Shown piece after piece: positions 25,115-34,412 of a stretch of 64,000 nucleotides of DNA. The notes beneath the pieces were generated by a model, which saw nothing but the letters and a program-made list of their open reading frames with translations, did not search any database and was not told where the DNA came from. Origin of the DNA: Porphyromonadaceae bacterium (lineage in GTDB: Bacteria; Bacteroidota; Bacteroidia; Bacteroidales; Porphyromonadaceae); contig JAUMYQ010000006.1 in assembly GCA_030528555.1 (NCBI GenBank), forward strand, positions 30,819-94,818, written 5' to 3'. The position numbers and the translations under genes are program-made. The number at the start of each line of letters is the position of its first letter. Positions within the stretch are counted from its first letter, which is position 1.

Positions 25115-25340
25115 TTAAGTAATCCATATTATGATAGACCATACATCTTGGCACATATACCCAGCGGTCACCACCTCTATTATATATAATATGTAGAGAA
25201 GTAGCTTGGGCTAGGCTCCACGCCAAGACGCTTGCTTATTAGCTTTATCTGAGCCCTCTTTGGGTATCCTGCAAACTCGGTGTTGGTATGGACCAAGTAG
25301 GTCTCTTGTCGCATCGGGTCATATACCTAAGAGTTAGTAG

Positions 25341-25371
25341 CAAAGGTAATTTTTATTCGTAAACCTACCAA
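25341..25371 (-). promoter_or_regulatory. Promoter of the PFOR gene
   Basis: On the minus strand, TACCTTTG (25348-25341) matches the -7 consensus and TTG (25371-25369) lies 20 nt upstream of it. The predicted leader is about 220 nt, long for this genome; near the ATG it contains ATTATATATAAT, a perfect palindrome. Confidence 0.55.
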
Positions 25372-25492
25372 CAAATAAGGATAAACACGAAGACAGATAT
25401 CCTCAAATTATCCGCAATCTATTGACTTAACTAACTCGCCTCTCCGAGGGCTCATTAATACACTCAAGCTGAAACAATTAAGAAGACCCCCC

Positions 25493-25575
25493 ATTTTTGC
25501 ACAAAATGTTCCCGAACTTTTTGGAAAAAGTTCGGGATCTTTTTTCTCGGAGTTCCCGAAGATTTTTTCGCATCA
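25493..25575. repeat. Intergenic double-hairpin repeat, copy 3 (shorter)
   Basis: TTCCCGAACTTTTT, GG, AAAAAGTTCGGGA is followed by the CTCGGAG spacer (plus orientation) and a single GTTCCCGAAGATTTTTT arm. The leftmost outer arm is reduced to ATGTTCCCGAAC. It lies in the gene-free stretch 25115-25911 between two divergent genes. That stretch also holds the PFOR promoter and a TATCTTTG -7 box at 25821-25828. Confidence 0.85.
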
Positions 25576-25820
25576 TCGAGGAGACTATAACGATGGCCCA
25601 ATTCACGGAGAAAGAATAACGATAACTCACTATAAATCTATCCGTTATATATCTCAAGGGATCTAACAAAGCTCACCTCGCTTCTTGCCAAGAAATCTCC
25701 ATCATATCCCAAGGAACCTGCTTCGAGCACCAGACACACATTTGAAGCTATTTCTCAGTTCGCCTCTACCTCCACCTCGGCCTTGACAATATCTAAAGCT
25801 AGGAATTGTTGTGTTGTATA

Positions 25821-25828
25821 TATCTTTG
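25821..25828 (+). promoter_or_regulatory. Possible -7 box upstream of the sulfatase-fold gene
   Basis: TATCTTTG fits TAnnTTTG, 83 nt before the ATG at 25912. No -33 element was seen at the expected 19-20 nt; the nearest TTG is only 12 nt upstream, so the assignment is weak. Confidence 0.35.
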
Positions 25829-25911
25829 TATCATAGCTAGGTATTCACCCCAAGGAGAGGACAAAGGGTGGAAACACTATGCGTAGCGCAATATGATACA
25901 ATATCTACAAT

Positions 25912-27626
25912 ATGTCTAACGGATTTTTCTCTCGCATGCAAAACAGCCTCAGGGATCACCTATGGCTACTTGTCTACCTCACTATCTTGCCTCTGATTGT
26001 CGGGGCACGCTACTTTATCATTCGTGGCAACATCTTTCCTGGAGAAGCTATCTTTATGCCTATCAGTATCATGCTCTGGGCCGTCATAGGTGCTGGTACT
26101 ATCTCCATAGTTATGGCATCCGCACGGAGCGAGCTCCGCACATTATAGGCAAAATAGTTACCTGGCTCGTAGTCCTCATCGCGCTAGCTCTATTTGTCTT
26201 CGAGCATTACCTACTCTCCTCTTACAAGGCTCTCTATACGGACAGCATTGCTGTAAATATCCTAGCTACCAACCCCAGCGAAGCCACAGAGTTTATGTCC
26301 GTCATTCCGCCTAGCTACCTGCTCCAACCGCTAGGTGTGGGGCTAATATTACTCTATCTATGTGGCTTCTTGCTACGCCGATCTATGGAGCGCAGCAAGC
26401 GCCCCAAGAGGCGTACCGCCCTACTCTGCTACATCATCCCCCTAATACTGGCCATCCCAGCACAGCTTTACTTTACCCTAAAGGCAGGCAGCTACAACTT
26501 CATGTCTCCCATAGAACGTATCTATCACGGTACGATGGACAGCAAACGAAATGGAGAAGAAGTAGCTCAAATGCTAGCCAAGCTACGCACAGCCGATGTA
26601 GGCGAAGTACATGCGAGCAACCTTGGCAAGATTAACGTAGTCCTCATCATGGGCGAGTCCCTACGCCGAGATTATATGCAGTGCTATGGCTATCCTGTCC
26701 GCAATACTCCTCATATAGACTCTATGGTTCGTGACGGCTCTATAGTGCTCTTTTCCAACGTCACCGCTCCTGCCCCCAGCACCGTAGACGCAGTCAAGGG
26801 CAATATTAGCCTACACAGTCTAGAGTGTCAGGGTGATTGGGCAGAGTACCCCACCCTCATGTCACTACTCTCCAAGGCTGGCTACTATACCTATTGGGTC
26901 AGCAACCAAGAGAAACAAGGCGGCTTCGTCATGCCTGTCGCTGCCATCGCGGAGACAGCCGACAGTACCAAGTACATCAAGCTGCGCACCTCAAGCGACT
27001 GGGCAGCAGCCTATGACGAGGAGGTCATACCTCACCTTTTACATCTCCAAGAGGTGAACCAGCCTCTCATGCAGGTTGTACATCTAATGGGCTCACACAC
27101 GGCCTTCCCTCAGCGTTATCCCAAGGCGTACGATCACTTCACTAGCAAAGATCTCCCCGATCAGACCCCCGATGGTACGCCCAGACGCAAGGGGCAGACA
27201 GAAGACCTCAACCTCGCTCAGTACCTCAACACCATCATATACAATGATAAGGTTGTCGCCGACATCATGACCTCTTTCCGTGGCGAGCCTGCCCTAGTCA
27301 TCTATACTGCCGACCATGGTCTAGAGATCCACGACGACCCAACATCCCCCGAGCACTGTGGGCATACCGACCAACCTATCGGGCTGCGCATCCCTCTGAT
27401 GGTCTACGCCACCCCAGAACTTCGAACTATGCATCCCGAGCTATGGGAGCGCGTGGTCTCGGCCAAAGATAGACGCATCATGACCGACATCATGGCTACC
27501 TCCATATGCGACTTACTCGGAGTGCGAAGTCGCTACGTAACAGACAGCCTGAGCTTCTTCTCTCCCAGCTACAACGAGCAGCGACGGCATGCCGTGAGCT
27601 TCTACGAACGGGTGGTCGAGCTGTAG
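25912..27626 (+). pseudogene. Sulfatase-fold membrane phosphoethanolamine transferase, frameshifted near 26139
   Basis: The N-terminal part (25912-26148) encodes MSNGFFSRMQNSLRDHLWLL and two transmembrane segments before a stop. The rest continues in another frame from about 26139, with HIIGKIVTWLVVLIALALFV and the whole EptA/LtaS-like domain. That domain has LIMGESLRRDYMQCYGYP, NVTAPAPSTVDAV (candidate catalytic Thr), THLMGSHTAFPQRYP-like HLMGSHTAFPQRYP, and YTADHGLEI with GHTD metal ligands. Such enzymes add phosphoethanolamine to lipid A or other envelope glycolipids. One inserted base before 26139 restores about 570 residues. The palindrome CGGAGC-GA-GCTCCG (26125-26138) lies exactly at the break. 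Could be a true mutation or a sequencing error. The 554-residue ORF starting at 25962 uses an out-of-frame Met and is not the natural start. Confidence 0.75.
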
Positions 27627-27692
27627 GCCAACTGCCAAGTCTTAAATAGCCCGATGGGCTCAAGAGACAAACCAACAAGAAGTCTAGAATAT

Positions 27693-28607
27693 ATGAACGT
27701 CAAAAAGTTCTCTGGTCTTGGCGTTGCAATGGTAACGCCATTTCTGCCCTCTGGTGCACTGGATGTAAAGAGCCTGCATCGCCTCCTGGAGCACCTCCTC
27801 GCAGAGGGTGCAGACTACATCGTTGTGCACGGCACTACGGGGGAGTCCCCCTGCCTTACTCGGAGCGAACGCGATGAAGTCACGGACATTGTCGTAGAGC
27901 ATGTCGGGGGGCGCATCCCTATAGTAGTAGGTCTGGGGGGCAATGATACCCTAGAGACATCCGCACGCCTGAGACAGATGCGTTCCGAGGGCATTGATGC
28001 CATCCTCTCGGTCGTGCCGTACTACAACAAGCCCAGCCAAGAGGGTCTATACCAACACTACCGACACCTATCGGAGGCCTCTCCCCTACCCATCATCCTC
28101 TACAATGTGCCTGGTCGCGTAGGCATCAATATGCTACCAGATACAGTGGTCCGCCTAGCCGAAGACTGCCACAACATCATAGGCATCAAGGAGGCATCGG
28201 GCTTCGTAGCTCAAGCTGAGCAAGTAACCTCTCTCCTATCGTCCGACCAGTTCGTTGTCCTTTCTGGTGACGATGCCCTCTCGGTTCCCTTCATGAAAGT
28301 TGGAGCCAGGGGCGTGATCTCGGTACTCGGCAATGCCTACACAAGACTTATGCGTGAACTTATACATCTAGGGCTAGAGGGCAAGATGAACGAGGCAGAC
28401 CTCATACAAACCAAGCTTCGGCAAGTGAACAACTATCTATTTGCCAACGGCAATCCTGCAGGTATCAAGGCTTTGCTTTATCAAATGCGCCTCATAGACC
28501 ATCAGCAGCTGCGCCTACCACTCACGCCCGTGACACCCGAGGTATACCTCTCCCTGGAGCACGAACGCAGACTGCTAGATGATTATATAGCCGAGCACAA
28601 AGCCTAG
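27693..28607 (+). CDS. dapA: 4-hydroxy-tetrahydrodipicolinate synthase
   Basis: The start was set at 27693 (MNVKKFSGLGVAMVTPF), since the 13 residues before it in frame are not family-like. The 304-residue protein condenses pyruvate and aspartate semialdehyde, the first committed step of lysine and diaminopimelate synthesis. GTTGE is at 47-51, Tyr137 in LYNVPGR, and the Schiff-base Lys166 in GIKEASG. YYNKPSQEGLYQHY (110-123) favours DapA over the neuraminate lyase paralogue at 42831. It lies 66 nt after the sulfatase-fold gene. Confidence 0.95.
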   Translation: MNVKKFSGLGVAMVTPFLPSGALDVKSLHRLLEHLLAEGADYIVVHGTTGESPCLTRSERDEVTDIVVEHVGGRIPIVVGLGGNDTLETSARLRQMRSEGIDAILSVVPYYNKPSQEGLYQHYRHLSEASPLPIILYNVPGRVGINMLPDTVVRLAEDCHNIIGIKEASGFVAQAEQVTSLLSSDQFVVLSGDDALSVPFMKVGARGVISVLGNAYTRLMRELIHLGLEGKMNEADLIQTKLRQVNNYLFANGNPAGIKALLYQMRLIDHQQLRLPLTPVTPEVYLSLEHERRLLDDYIAEHKA

Positions 28608-28662
28608 TGCCTCTCTTGACTCCCACCTCAACCCAGGCACAGATACGACAAACACAAACAAA

Positions 28663-28694
28663 AAGCCCAGCGTACCAATTGGTACGCTGGGCTT
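28663..28694 (-). terminator. Perfect 32-bp palindromic terminator
   Basis: AAGCCCAGCGTACCAATT (28663-28680) continues into its exact reverse complement ending at 28694, so the whole 32 bp is palindromic. Read on the minus strand it is followed by a U-rich tract (GGGCUUUUUGUUUGUG), which marks it as the intrinsic terminator of leftward transcription. On the plus strand, after dapA, no U-run follows. Confidence 0.8.
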
Positions 28695-28924
28695 AAAGTC
28701 GAGCCGCAGGGCAAGGACGAAGGCGAACAAAGCCCCAAACAGCACGATCAGAACAACAAGCCAAAGCCCTACACCCCAATGCTAGTTCAGATCATAAGCA
28801 AGGGTCAGGACAGGCCCACCAACGGTCAGAGCGAAGAAGTCTTCCAAAAGGAGCGAGATACTCCAGCCCTCAAGAAGCACTGAGCGTGGAAGTATAAAGA
28901 ACTAATTAAAGCGTTAAACCTAAA
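28695..28924 (-). other. Transcribed gene-free segment: long 3' UTR or candidate small RNA
   Basis: About 230 nt separate the stop of the DUF4476 lipoprotein gene from its strong terminator. No open frame with a sensible start was found on the minus strand, and the sequence is G/T-rich on that strand. It may be a long 3' UTR or a small RNA processed from or started within it. Nothing identifies a known RNA family. Confidence 0.35.
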
Positions 28925-29608
28925 TCAATCCGTCCTCCCAATACCTAAGATGCGCGCAGCCTTATCCTTCTCGCTATCGAACGTGAATGAGTCAACAATC
29001 TTATAAACATACTCATGGTCGGCAAGGCGCGGAGCAAGGGCACGCAGAACCTTGAGCTTCTCATCTCCCCAGGTAAAGAGATCCATCAAACGCAAGCATT
29101 GTCTGCTTGAGAACAGCTTACTATCTGGAGCGGAGGCGATGAGCTTGAGCTTATCACTAGTAAAAGACTTTTCCTGTACCCTGCGAAAAAACTCCTCAAA
29201 CCACGCGTTATCCACCCAACCATACCCTGGAGGGCCGTACGGAGGATAGAGTGGTCTAGGCGGACGCTGCACCTCGGGCTCAATGACGATAGGATGCTCC
29301 GACGGGGGAGGTGCCACATCATAAGTATTGAGAGAAGCAACCAAACCACCTTCAAAGGTCACGACAATGCGGTTCGGGCGACTATACTGCCTCACATATT
29401 CCCACTCCTCTTGATGAGTATTGAACCGACGATAGCTCGGCTCTCCAAGCATTTGCCGTACCTCTGCCATACTCATCCCTCGACTAATCTGTAGATGAGG
29501 GCGGCGCTGCACCGTATCCCCAGGGCTATACATAATCGAGCAGCCCATCACCAGAGGCACGAACCCGAGACAAAGAAGCAGACTAGCAGATATCAATCGT
29601 TGTTTCAT
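28925..29608 (-). CDS. Lipoprotein with BamE-like N-terminal and DUF4476 C-terminal domains
   Basis: The start was set at 29608 (MKQRLISASLLLCLGFVPLVMGC, lipobox VMGC), since the upstream in-frame extension from 29677 spoils the signal peptide. Residues 40-90 (ISRGMSMAEVRQMLGEPSYR, WEYVRQY) resemble the SmpA/BamE fold. A Pro-rich linker (RPPRPLYPPYGPPGYG) leads to a DUF4476 domain with SFTSDKLKLIASA, LFTWGDEKLKVLRALAPRL and SFTFDSEKDKAARIL. Family role unknown; the position next to two OmpH genes and bamA suggests an envelope function. It is 33 nt from the next gene upstream (29710). Confidence 0.75.
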   Translation of the reverse strand: MKQRLISASLLLCLGFVPLVMGCSIMYSPGDTVQRRPHLQISRGMSMAEVRQMLGEPSYRRFNTHQEEWEYVRQYSRPNRIVVTFEGGLVASLNTYDVAPPPSEHPIVIEPEVQRPPRPLYPPYGPPGYGWVDNAWFEEFFRRVQEKSFTSDKLKLIASAPDSKLFSSRQCLRLMDLFTWGDEKLKVLRALAPRLADHEYVYKIVDSFTFDSEKDKAARILGIGRTD

Positions 29609-29709
29609 CAGCATAAGTATTGAATGTGTTCTACGAAAGGTCAGAAAGACAAAGGCAAGGTAAGGCTTACCGCCCACCCTGCCCTGTCCAATAATTTATG
29701 GAAATAGCC

Positions 29710-30225
29710 TTAGGGCTTCTTCTCAGCCGTAGGCTTGACGCCTAGCTCTGTCTTTACCTTATCTGTCAAATCAATGGCGTCGCTACCGATATGTAGCATC
29801 ACACCCGACTCCATCACGTAGGTACAAGCATTGACAGTAGCAACTTTCTTGATGGCCGTAGCAACTCTAGTCTGAATAGGAGCCAAAAGCTGCTGTTGCT
29901 GCTTCTGAAGATCTTCCTGCATGGCTTGGTAGGACTGCTGGATGCGTAGCTCGATATCCTGTATCTCCTGCTGACGACGCGTGCGGATCGTCTCTAGCAG
30001 CGTATCGCGCTCCTTGAAAAAAGCCTCGGCCTTAGCCTTGTATTCATCCTGCATACTCTTGATGTCGGCATCGTACTTCTTGGCTAGCTCTTGGATCTTA
30101 TTCTCGGCAGACTTCACCTCTGGCAGAGCCGTCATCACCTCCTGTGTGTTCACCACCGCCATCTTCTGCTGGGCAAAGACCGACAGAGGCAGAGCTACGA
30201 GAAGGGCCATCAAAAATTTTCTCAT
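29710..30225 (-). CDS. OmpH/Skp-family periplasmic chaperone (second copy)
   Basis: 171 residues with signal peptide MRKFLMALLVALPLSVFAQQ and mature start KMAVVNTQEVMTALPEVKSAENK, the conserved Skp beginning. A long charged coiled-coil (about 40-120) follows, with a return strand near the end (VATVNACTYVMESGVMLHIGSDAIDLTDKV). Skp proteins hold unfolded outer-membrane proteins on their way to BamA. It is the second of two paralogues directly downstream of bamA. Confidence 0.9.
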   Translation of the reverse strand: MRKFLMALLVALPLSVFAQQKMAVVNTQEVMTALPEVKSAENKIQELAKKYDADIKSMQDEYKAKAEAFFKERDTLLETIRTRRQQEIQDIELRIQQSYQAMQEDLQKQQQQLLAPIQTRVATAIKKVATVNACTYVMESGVMLHIGSDAIDLTDKVKTELGVKPTAEKKP

Positions 30226-30299
30226 TGTCTTCTGAATTTGTTTATTTAACTGAGTTTGTATTTCTAAAGCGCGCTACACAAGCAAGACCAAAGATATAC

Positions 30300-30809
30300 T
30301 TATTTTTCAAAACCAAGTTTTTGGAGCACAGAGGCACTAATGTCGGCCGAGGGATCGGCATAGACGATCTTGCTGCTACTCTTGTCTATGATGATTTGAT
30401 ACCCCGAGCGCAGTGCCAGCTCCTTAAGGCTCTTCCACACTTCGTCTTGTATGGGTTTCATAAGAGCCTCTCTGCGCTTAAACAACTCACCATCTGGACC
30501 AAAATACTTACGCTTAAGCTCATAAGCAGCCTTTTCTTTACCTACGATGGCTTCCTCTTTGGCTTTCTTTTGCTCGGGAGAGAGAAAGACAAGCTCGCTC
30601 TGATACTTCTTGTATAGCCCTTGCGCTTCTTGCTCTTCCCTATTGACTTCCTCCTGCCACTTCCTAGAAAGGTCCTCGAGTTGCCTATTCATCATCTCAT
30701 AGGCGGGGATCTTTCCGAGGACATACTCCATATCGACAAGGGCTGTCTTCTGTGCCGATGCCTGCCAATAGCAGAGCGATAGTAGCACAAGCATCAATAT
30801 CTTCTTCAT
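30300..30809 (-). CDS. OmpH/Skp-family periplasmic chaperone (first copy)
   Basis: 169 residues with signal peptide MKKILMLVLLSLCYWQASAQ, then KTALVDMEYVLGKIPAYEMMNRQL as in Skp. Charged coiled-coil arms cover about 45-125, followed by SGYQIIIDKSSSKIVYADPSADIS. It is 44 nt downstream of bamA. A tandem pair of ompH genes after bamA is standard in Bacteroidetes. Confidence 0.9.
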   Translation of the reverse strand: MKKILMLVLLSLCYWQASAQKTALVDMEYVLGKIPAYEMMNRQLEDLSRKWQEEVNREEQEAQGLYKKYQSELVFLSPEQKKAKEEAIVGKEKAAYELKRKYFGPDGELFKRREALMKPIQDEVWKSLKELALRSGYQIIIDKSSSKIVYADPSADISASVLQKLGFEK

Positions 30810-30853
30810 TGGTTTGTCTTTTATAAGGGTTCGTAATTCTGTTATTATAACGT

Positions 30854-33559
30854 CTAAATGTCTCGTCCTAGTACAAAATGGATGTTGCTACCACCTCGTT
30901 CTCGACTAAAGGGGTTAGGACGATCGAAACCATAAGCCCAATCAAGTCCCAGAAGCCCCACCATCGGCAGCATAATACGCACGCCAAGCCCAGCCGACCT
31001 TCTTACATCAAACGGATTGTACTGCCCTATATTACGCCACGCATTACCTGCCTCAAGGAAACCAAGTACCCAAATGGTCGTGCTCTGCTCAAAAATGAGT
31101 GGATATCGTAACTCGAGCGTGGTACGGAAGTAGGAATAGGCATAGTCATAATTCGCCCCAGCGATGCTACCATTGCGATAGCCACGCAGACCGATGGTCT
31201 CATTCATATAGCCACCCATCCCAGCGCTCATCATATCTCCCCCCATGTAGTAGGTACCAAAAGGCGAACGCTTGTACCTATTATAACTACTGATGATACC
31301 ACCGTCAATACGAGCCATCAGTACGGGAGTGCGCTTGACCGTCATGGGATTCAAGAGCGGTAAGAAGATCTTGCCCGAGTAACGCCACTTGTGATACTCT
31401 ATAAAGCGATAACGATCGGCCTCGGGCAGGTCGGCACGGCTATAGTCCACTTTATCGAAGAGAGAATAAGGTGGCGTTAGGTTGAGCGAGACGCTAAACT
31501 CAGAGCCCCGACGCGTATAGATAGGATTATCTACCGAATTGCGCTCCAATCGTAGCTCAAGATTGATGTCATTGGCACTACCATGATGAAAATTCTCAAA
31601 GGTTTGATAGATCCAATTGTTCAAGCTGTAGTGAGTGTAGTTGAGTGCACCGTAGACTTGAAACCAGTTATCTGGCCAACTAAGTTTACGCCCGTTGCCG
31701 ATAGTCAGACCAAAAGTTGTAAGACTCTTGTCGGCATCATAAGCATTCTCATAGATGGAACCTGTACCGCCACCTGGCGTTCCATAGCGACCTCCATAGC
31801 GAGGATCATAACCGAAGCCACCATGAAAGTAAGGGTTATTAGAGAGCAGACTATTAATCTGATTGCTATAATAACGCTGGTCAATAGCCGTAGTACGCGA
31901 ATAGAAAGCACTCACCATTAACAGATTGGGACGCTTCTTCCCGAACCAAGGGTCACTAAATGACACGCTGATTTGGTTGTAATACCTCGCATTAGTCTGG
32001 GCATTGATAGAAAGCTTCTGTCCATCTCCCTGAGGAATAATCCCCTTGTACATACTAGGACGGAAGAGGTTCTGAATAGAGAAGTTCGTAAAGGTAAAGC
32101 CCACAGAGCCGATGATACCGGTCTGGCTCCACCCAAGCGAGATCTGCAGCTGGTCGTTACTCTTAGGCACAAGGTCGTACTCAATATCTACTGTACCGTT
32201 CTGAGGGTCAGGGATTGGTTTGGGTACAGACTTCTCCGCATCGAAGTGACCTATTTGGTTGATGAGACGGTAGGAGTTCATCAAGTCCTCTTTACTGAAG
32301 AGGGTCCCTGGCTTGGTATACAATTCACGGCGAATAACATCTTCATAGACGACATCATTACCTCTAATCTTCACCTTATTGATGGTAGCCTGTGGCCCCT
32401 CGGAGATACGGATATCAAGAGACACAGAGTCTCCCACAACATTCGTCTCTACAGGATCTATGCCAGCGAAGATATAACCATTGTTGTAATAGAGGTTACT
32501 CACTGCATCTTCGTCTATCTGTAGTCGCTCCTCTAATCTCTTTTGGTCATAAACATCCCCTGGCTTAACTCCCAGTACATGTTCTAGTGCATCGTTGGTA
32601 TACTTCGTATTTCCCACGAAACGAATGTCTTTGATATAGTACTTATGTCCCTCGCTGACCTTGAGATAAAGGTCTACCTTGCGAGGATCATCTGTGCGCC
32701 TAGCCAGGCTATCGACAAGGATCTCAGCATCACGATAACCAGCCTGATGATAACGTTTGAGGATGTTCTGCACATCGTTCTCACGCTCAACATCCACCAG
32801 CTTCTTGGTCGAGAACAACTCTAGGATACTCGACCAAGGTCGCTTAAAGGAGAAGACCTCGTTGGTCTTCTTCATCGCCTTACGAAGCTGATTGTCCGTC
32901 AGGGCTTCGTTCCCCTCGAAGAAGATATTTTGGATCTTCGTCTTACCGCTCCTGTCGATATCAATAGTAAGGTCTACAAACTGCTTACTATCGGCACTTG
33001 GAGCTTGAGAGATCTTCATTTTCATCTCCCGATAACCCTTTTCATCGAAGTACTTTTTGATAAGCTGACGGATACGATCAAAAACGTTGGGGGAGATCTG
33101 CTGCCCACGCCGTAGCCCTACACGCTTCTCTAGCTCCTCTCTGTCGCTCTTACCCACCCCTATATAAGTCACTGCACCTACACGAGGATTTTCCTCTAGT
33201 TGTATCTCGATCCAGGCGTAGTCCCCTACATACTTGGTCACGAGCACCCGTGCGTTGGCGAAGTAGCCATACTGCATATAGCGACTAACGGCATTGGTGA
33301 GGGCCAAACCTGGAATATCTACCCTATCGCCCACGGCTAGAGAGGAGAGGCTCTTGAGGACAAACTCATCATAGCTGACGGCCCCTGTTATCTTGATGTC
33401 GGCAATTATCTTGGAGGTTGGATGCTCATAGCTCACCACGGGAGCGAGCTCCACCGGACCTGTTATCTTGAGCGTATCTACCTCTGCCGATGTCTGGGCC
33501 AATGCAGGCGAAGCAATGCCGAGCATCAAGGCAAGGCTTAGAGTTAATAATCTATGCAT
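30854..33559 (-). CDS. bamA: BamA, outer-membrane protein assembly factor
   Basis: A 901-residue Omp85 protein. Signal peptide to about residue 21, then five POTRA domains (about 50-440, for example ITGAVSYDEFVLKSLSSLAVGD and NKVKIRGNDVVYEDVIRRELYTKPGTLFSKEDL), then a 16-strand barrel. The barrel carries the Omp85 motifs GxRGY (IGLRGYRNG) and an RGG-type loop. It inserts beta-barrel proteins into the outer membrane. The C-terminus ends FVLGRDI instead of the commoner aromatic residue. It lies 57 nt downstream of uppS. Confidence 0.96.
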   Translation of the reverse strand: MHRLLTLSLALMLGIASPALAQTSAEVDTLKITGPVELAPVVSYEHPTSKIIADIKITGAVSYDEFVLKSLSSLAVGDRVDIPGLALTNAVSRYMQYGYFANARVLVTKYVGDYAWIEIQLEENPRVGAVTYIGVGKSDREELEKRVGLRRGQQISPNVFDRIRQLIKKYFDEKGYREMKMKISQAPSADSKQFVDLTIDIDRSGKTKIQNIFFEGNEALTDNQLRKAMKKTNEVFSFKRPWSSILELFSTKKLVDVERENDVQNILKRYHQAGYRDAEILVDSLARRTDDPRKVDLYLKVSEGHKYYIKDIRFVGNTKYTNDALEHVLGVKPGDVYDQKRLEERLQIDEDAVSNLYYNNGYIFAGIDPVETNVVGDSVSLDIRISEGPQATINKVKIRGNDVVYEDVIRRELYTKPGTLFSKEDLMNSYRLINQIGHFDAEKSVPKPIPDPQNGTVDIEYDLVPKSNDQLQISLGWSQTGIIGSVGFTFTNFSIQNLFRPSMYKGIIPQGDGQKLSINAQTNARYYNQISVSFSDPWFGKKRPNLLMVSAFYSRTTAIDQRYYSNQINSLLSNNPYFHGGFGYDPRYGGRYGTPGGGTGSIYENAYDADKSLTTFGLTIGNGRKLSWPDNWFQVYGALNYTHYSLNNWIYQTFENFHHGSANDINLELRLERNSVDNPIYTRRGSEFSVSLNLTPPYSLFDKVDYSRADLPEADRYRFIEYHKWRYSGKIFLPLLNPMTVKRTPVLMARIDGGIISSYNRYKRSPFGTYYMGGDMMSAGMGGYMNETIGLRGYRNGSIAGANYDYAYSYFRTTLELRYPLIFEQSTTIWVLGFLEAGNAWRNIGQYNPFDVRRSAGLGVRIMLPMVGLLGLDWAYGFDRPNPFSRERGGSNIHFVLGRDI

Positions 33560-33616
33560 CGTGTTTTCTATATAGATCGTATATCCTTTATTTCGTGGCC
33601 TTGAGGCAGCATCGCG

Positions 33617-34369
33617 CTAATCCTCCAGTAGTATCTGTTCGCTTGTTTTTCCGAAGCGTCGCTCGCGCTGACTATAATCTACAATGGCTCGGAGCAGCTC
33701 CTCTCGCCCAAAATCGGGCCAATAGCAGGAAGAGAAGTAGAGCTCAGCGTAAGCAGCCTGCCAAAGCAAGAAGTTGCTAATGCGGCTCTCTCCTCCTGTG
33801 CGTATCATTAGGTCCAGCTCGGGCAGCTCTGCAGTATCGAGGCTAGCGGAGACAAGTGTCTCGTCAATGGCCTGAGGCACAAGACTACCCTCCGCTACCC
33901 TGTGGGCAAGGTGCTGCACACTACGCACCAGCTCGTCTCTAGAGGAGTAACTCAGAGCTAGTACGAGCGTAATACGAGAACAATGAGCCGTCTCTTCGAG
34001 GCACTGAGTCAGACTAGCTCGAGCCATCTCCGGCAGGCGAGAAGTATCCCCAATAGCCATCAGACGTACACCTTCCTTGATAAGCTGAGGCGTCTCGGTA
34101 TGGATAGCATGTACAAGTAGCTCCATGAGCGCATCGACCTCCTCTTGGGGGCGACTCCAATTCTCCGTACTAAAGGCATAGACGGTAAGCACCTTCACGC
34201 CGAATTCCGCTGCAGCTCGCAGCGTTGTCCTCAAGGCATCCTGCCCCTTGATATGCCCTTCGGCACGAGGCAATCCTCTCTGCTTGGCCCAGCGACCATT
34301 ACCGTCCATGATGACTGCTACGTGCCGAGGCACAGACAGCTCTGATATATCGATATGTTCCAATAACAT
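33617..34369 (-). CDS. uppS: Isoprenyl transferase (undecaprenyl diphosphate synthase)
   Basis: The start was set at 34369 (MLLEHIDISELSVPRHVAVI), giving 250 residues; the longer frame from 34450 has no family match before this. The cis-prenyltransferase motif VAVIMDGNGRWAKQRGLPRAEGH contains the catalytic Asp. YAFSTENWSRPQEEV and DLMIRTGGESRISNFLLWQAAYAELYF complete the active site. It makes the C55 lipid carrier for cell-wall and O-antigen synthesis. Confidence 0.96.
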   Translation of the reverse strand: MLLEHIDISELSVPRHVAVIMDGNGRWAKQRGLPRAEGHIKGQDALRTTLRAAAEFGVKVLTVYAFSTENWSRPQEEVDALMELLVHAIHTETPQLIKEGVRLMAIGDTSRLPEMARASLTQCLEETAHCSRITLVLALSYSSRDELVRSVQHLAHRVAEGSLVPQAIDETLVSASLDTAELPELDLMIRTGGESRISNFLLWQAAYAELYFSSCYWPDFGREELLRAIVDYSQRERRFGKTSEQILLED

Positions 34370-34412
34370 TGGTAGTAATTTTCTTTTTATCTCGTCCCTC
34401 CCCGAGTAATAA

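Noticed and set aside
25912-26148. Programmed -1 frameshifting in the sulfatase-fold gene
   Set aside because: No X-XXY-YYZ heptamer precedes the shift. A mutation or read error explains the break more simply.
31583-32524. Plus-strand open frames opposite bamA
   Set aside because: They are antisense to well-conserved Omp85 barrel sequence; the translations show no signal peptide or domain.
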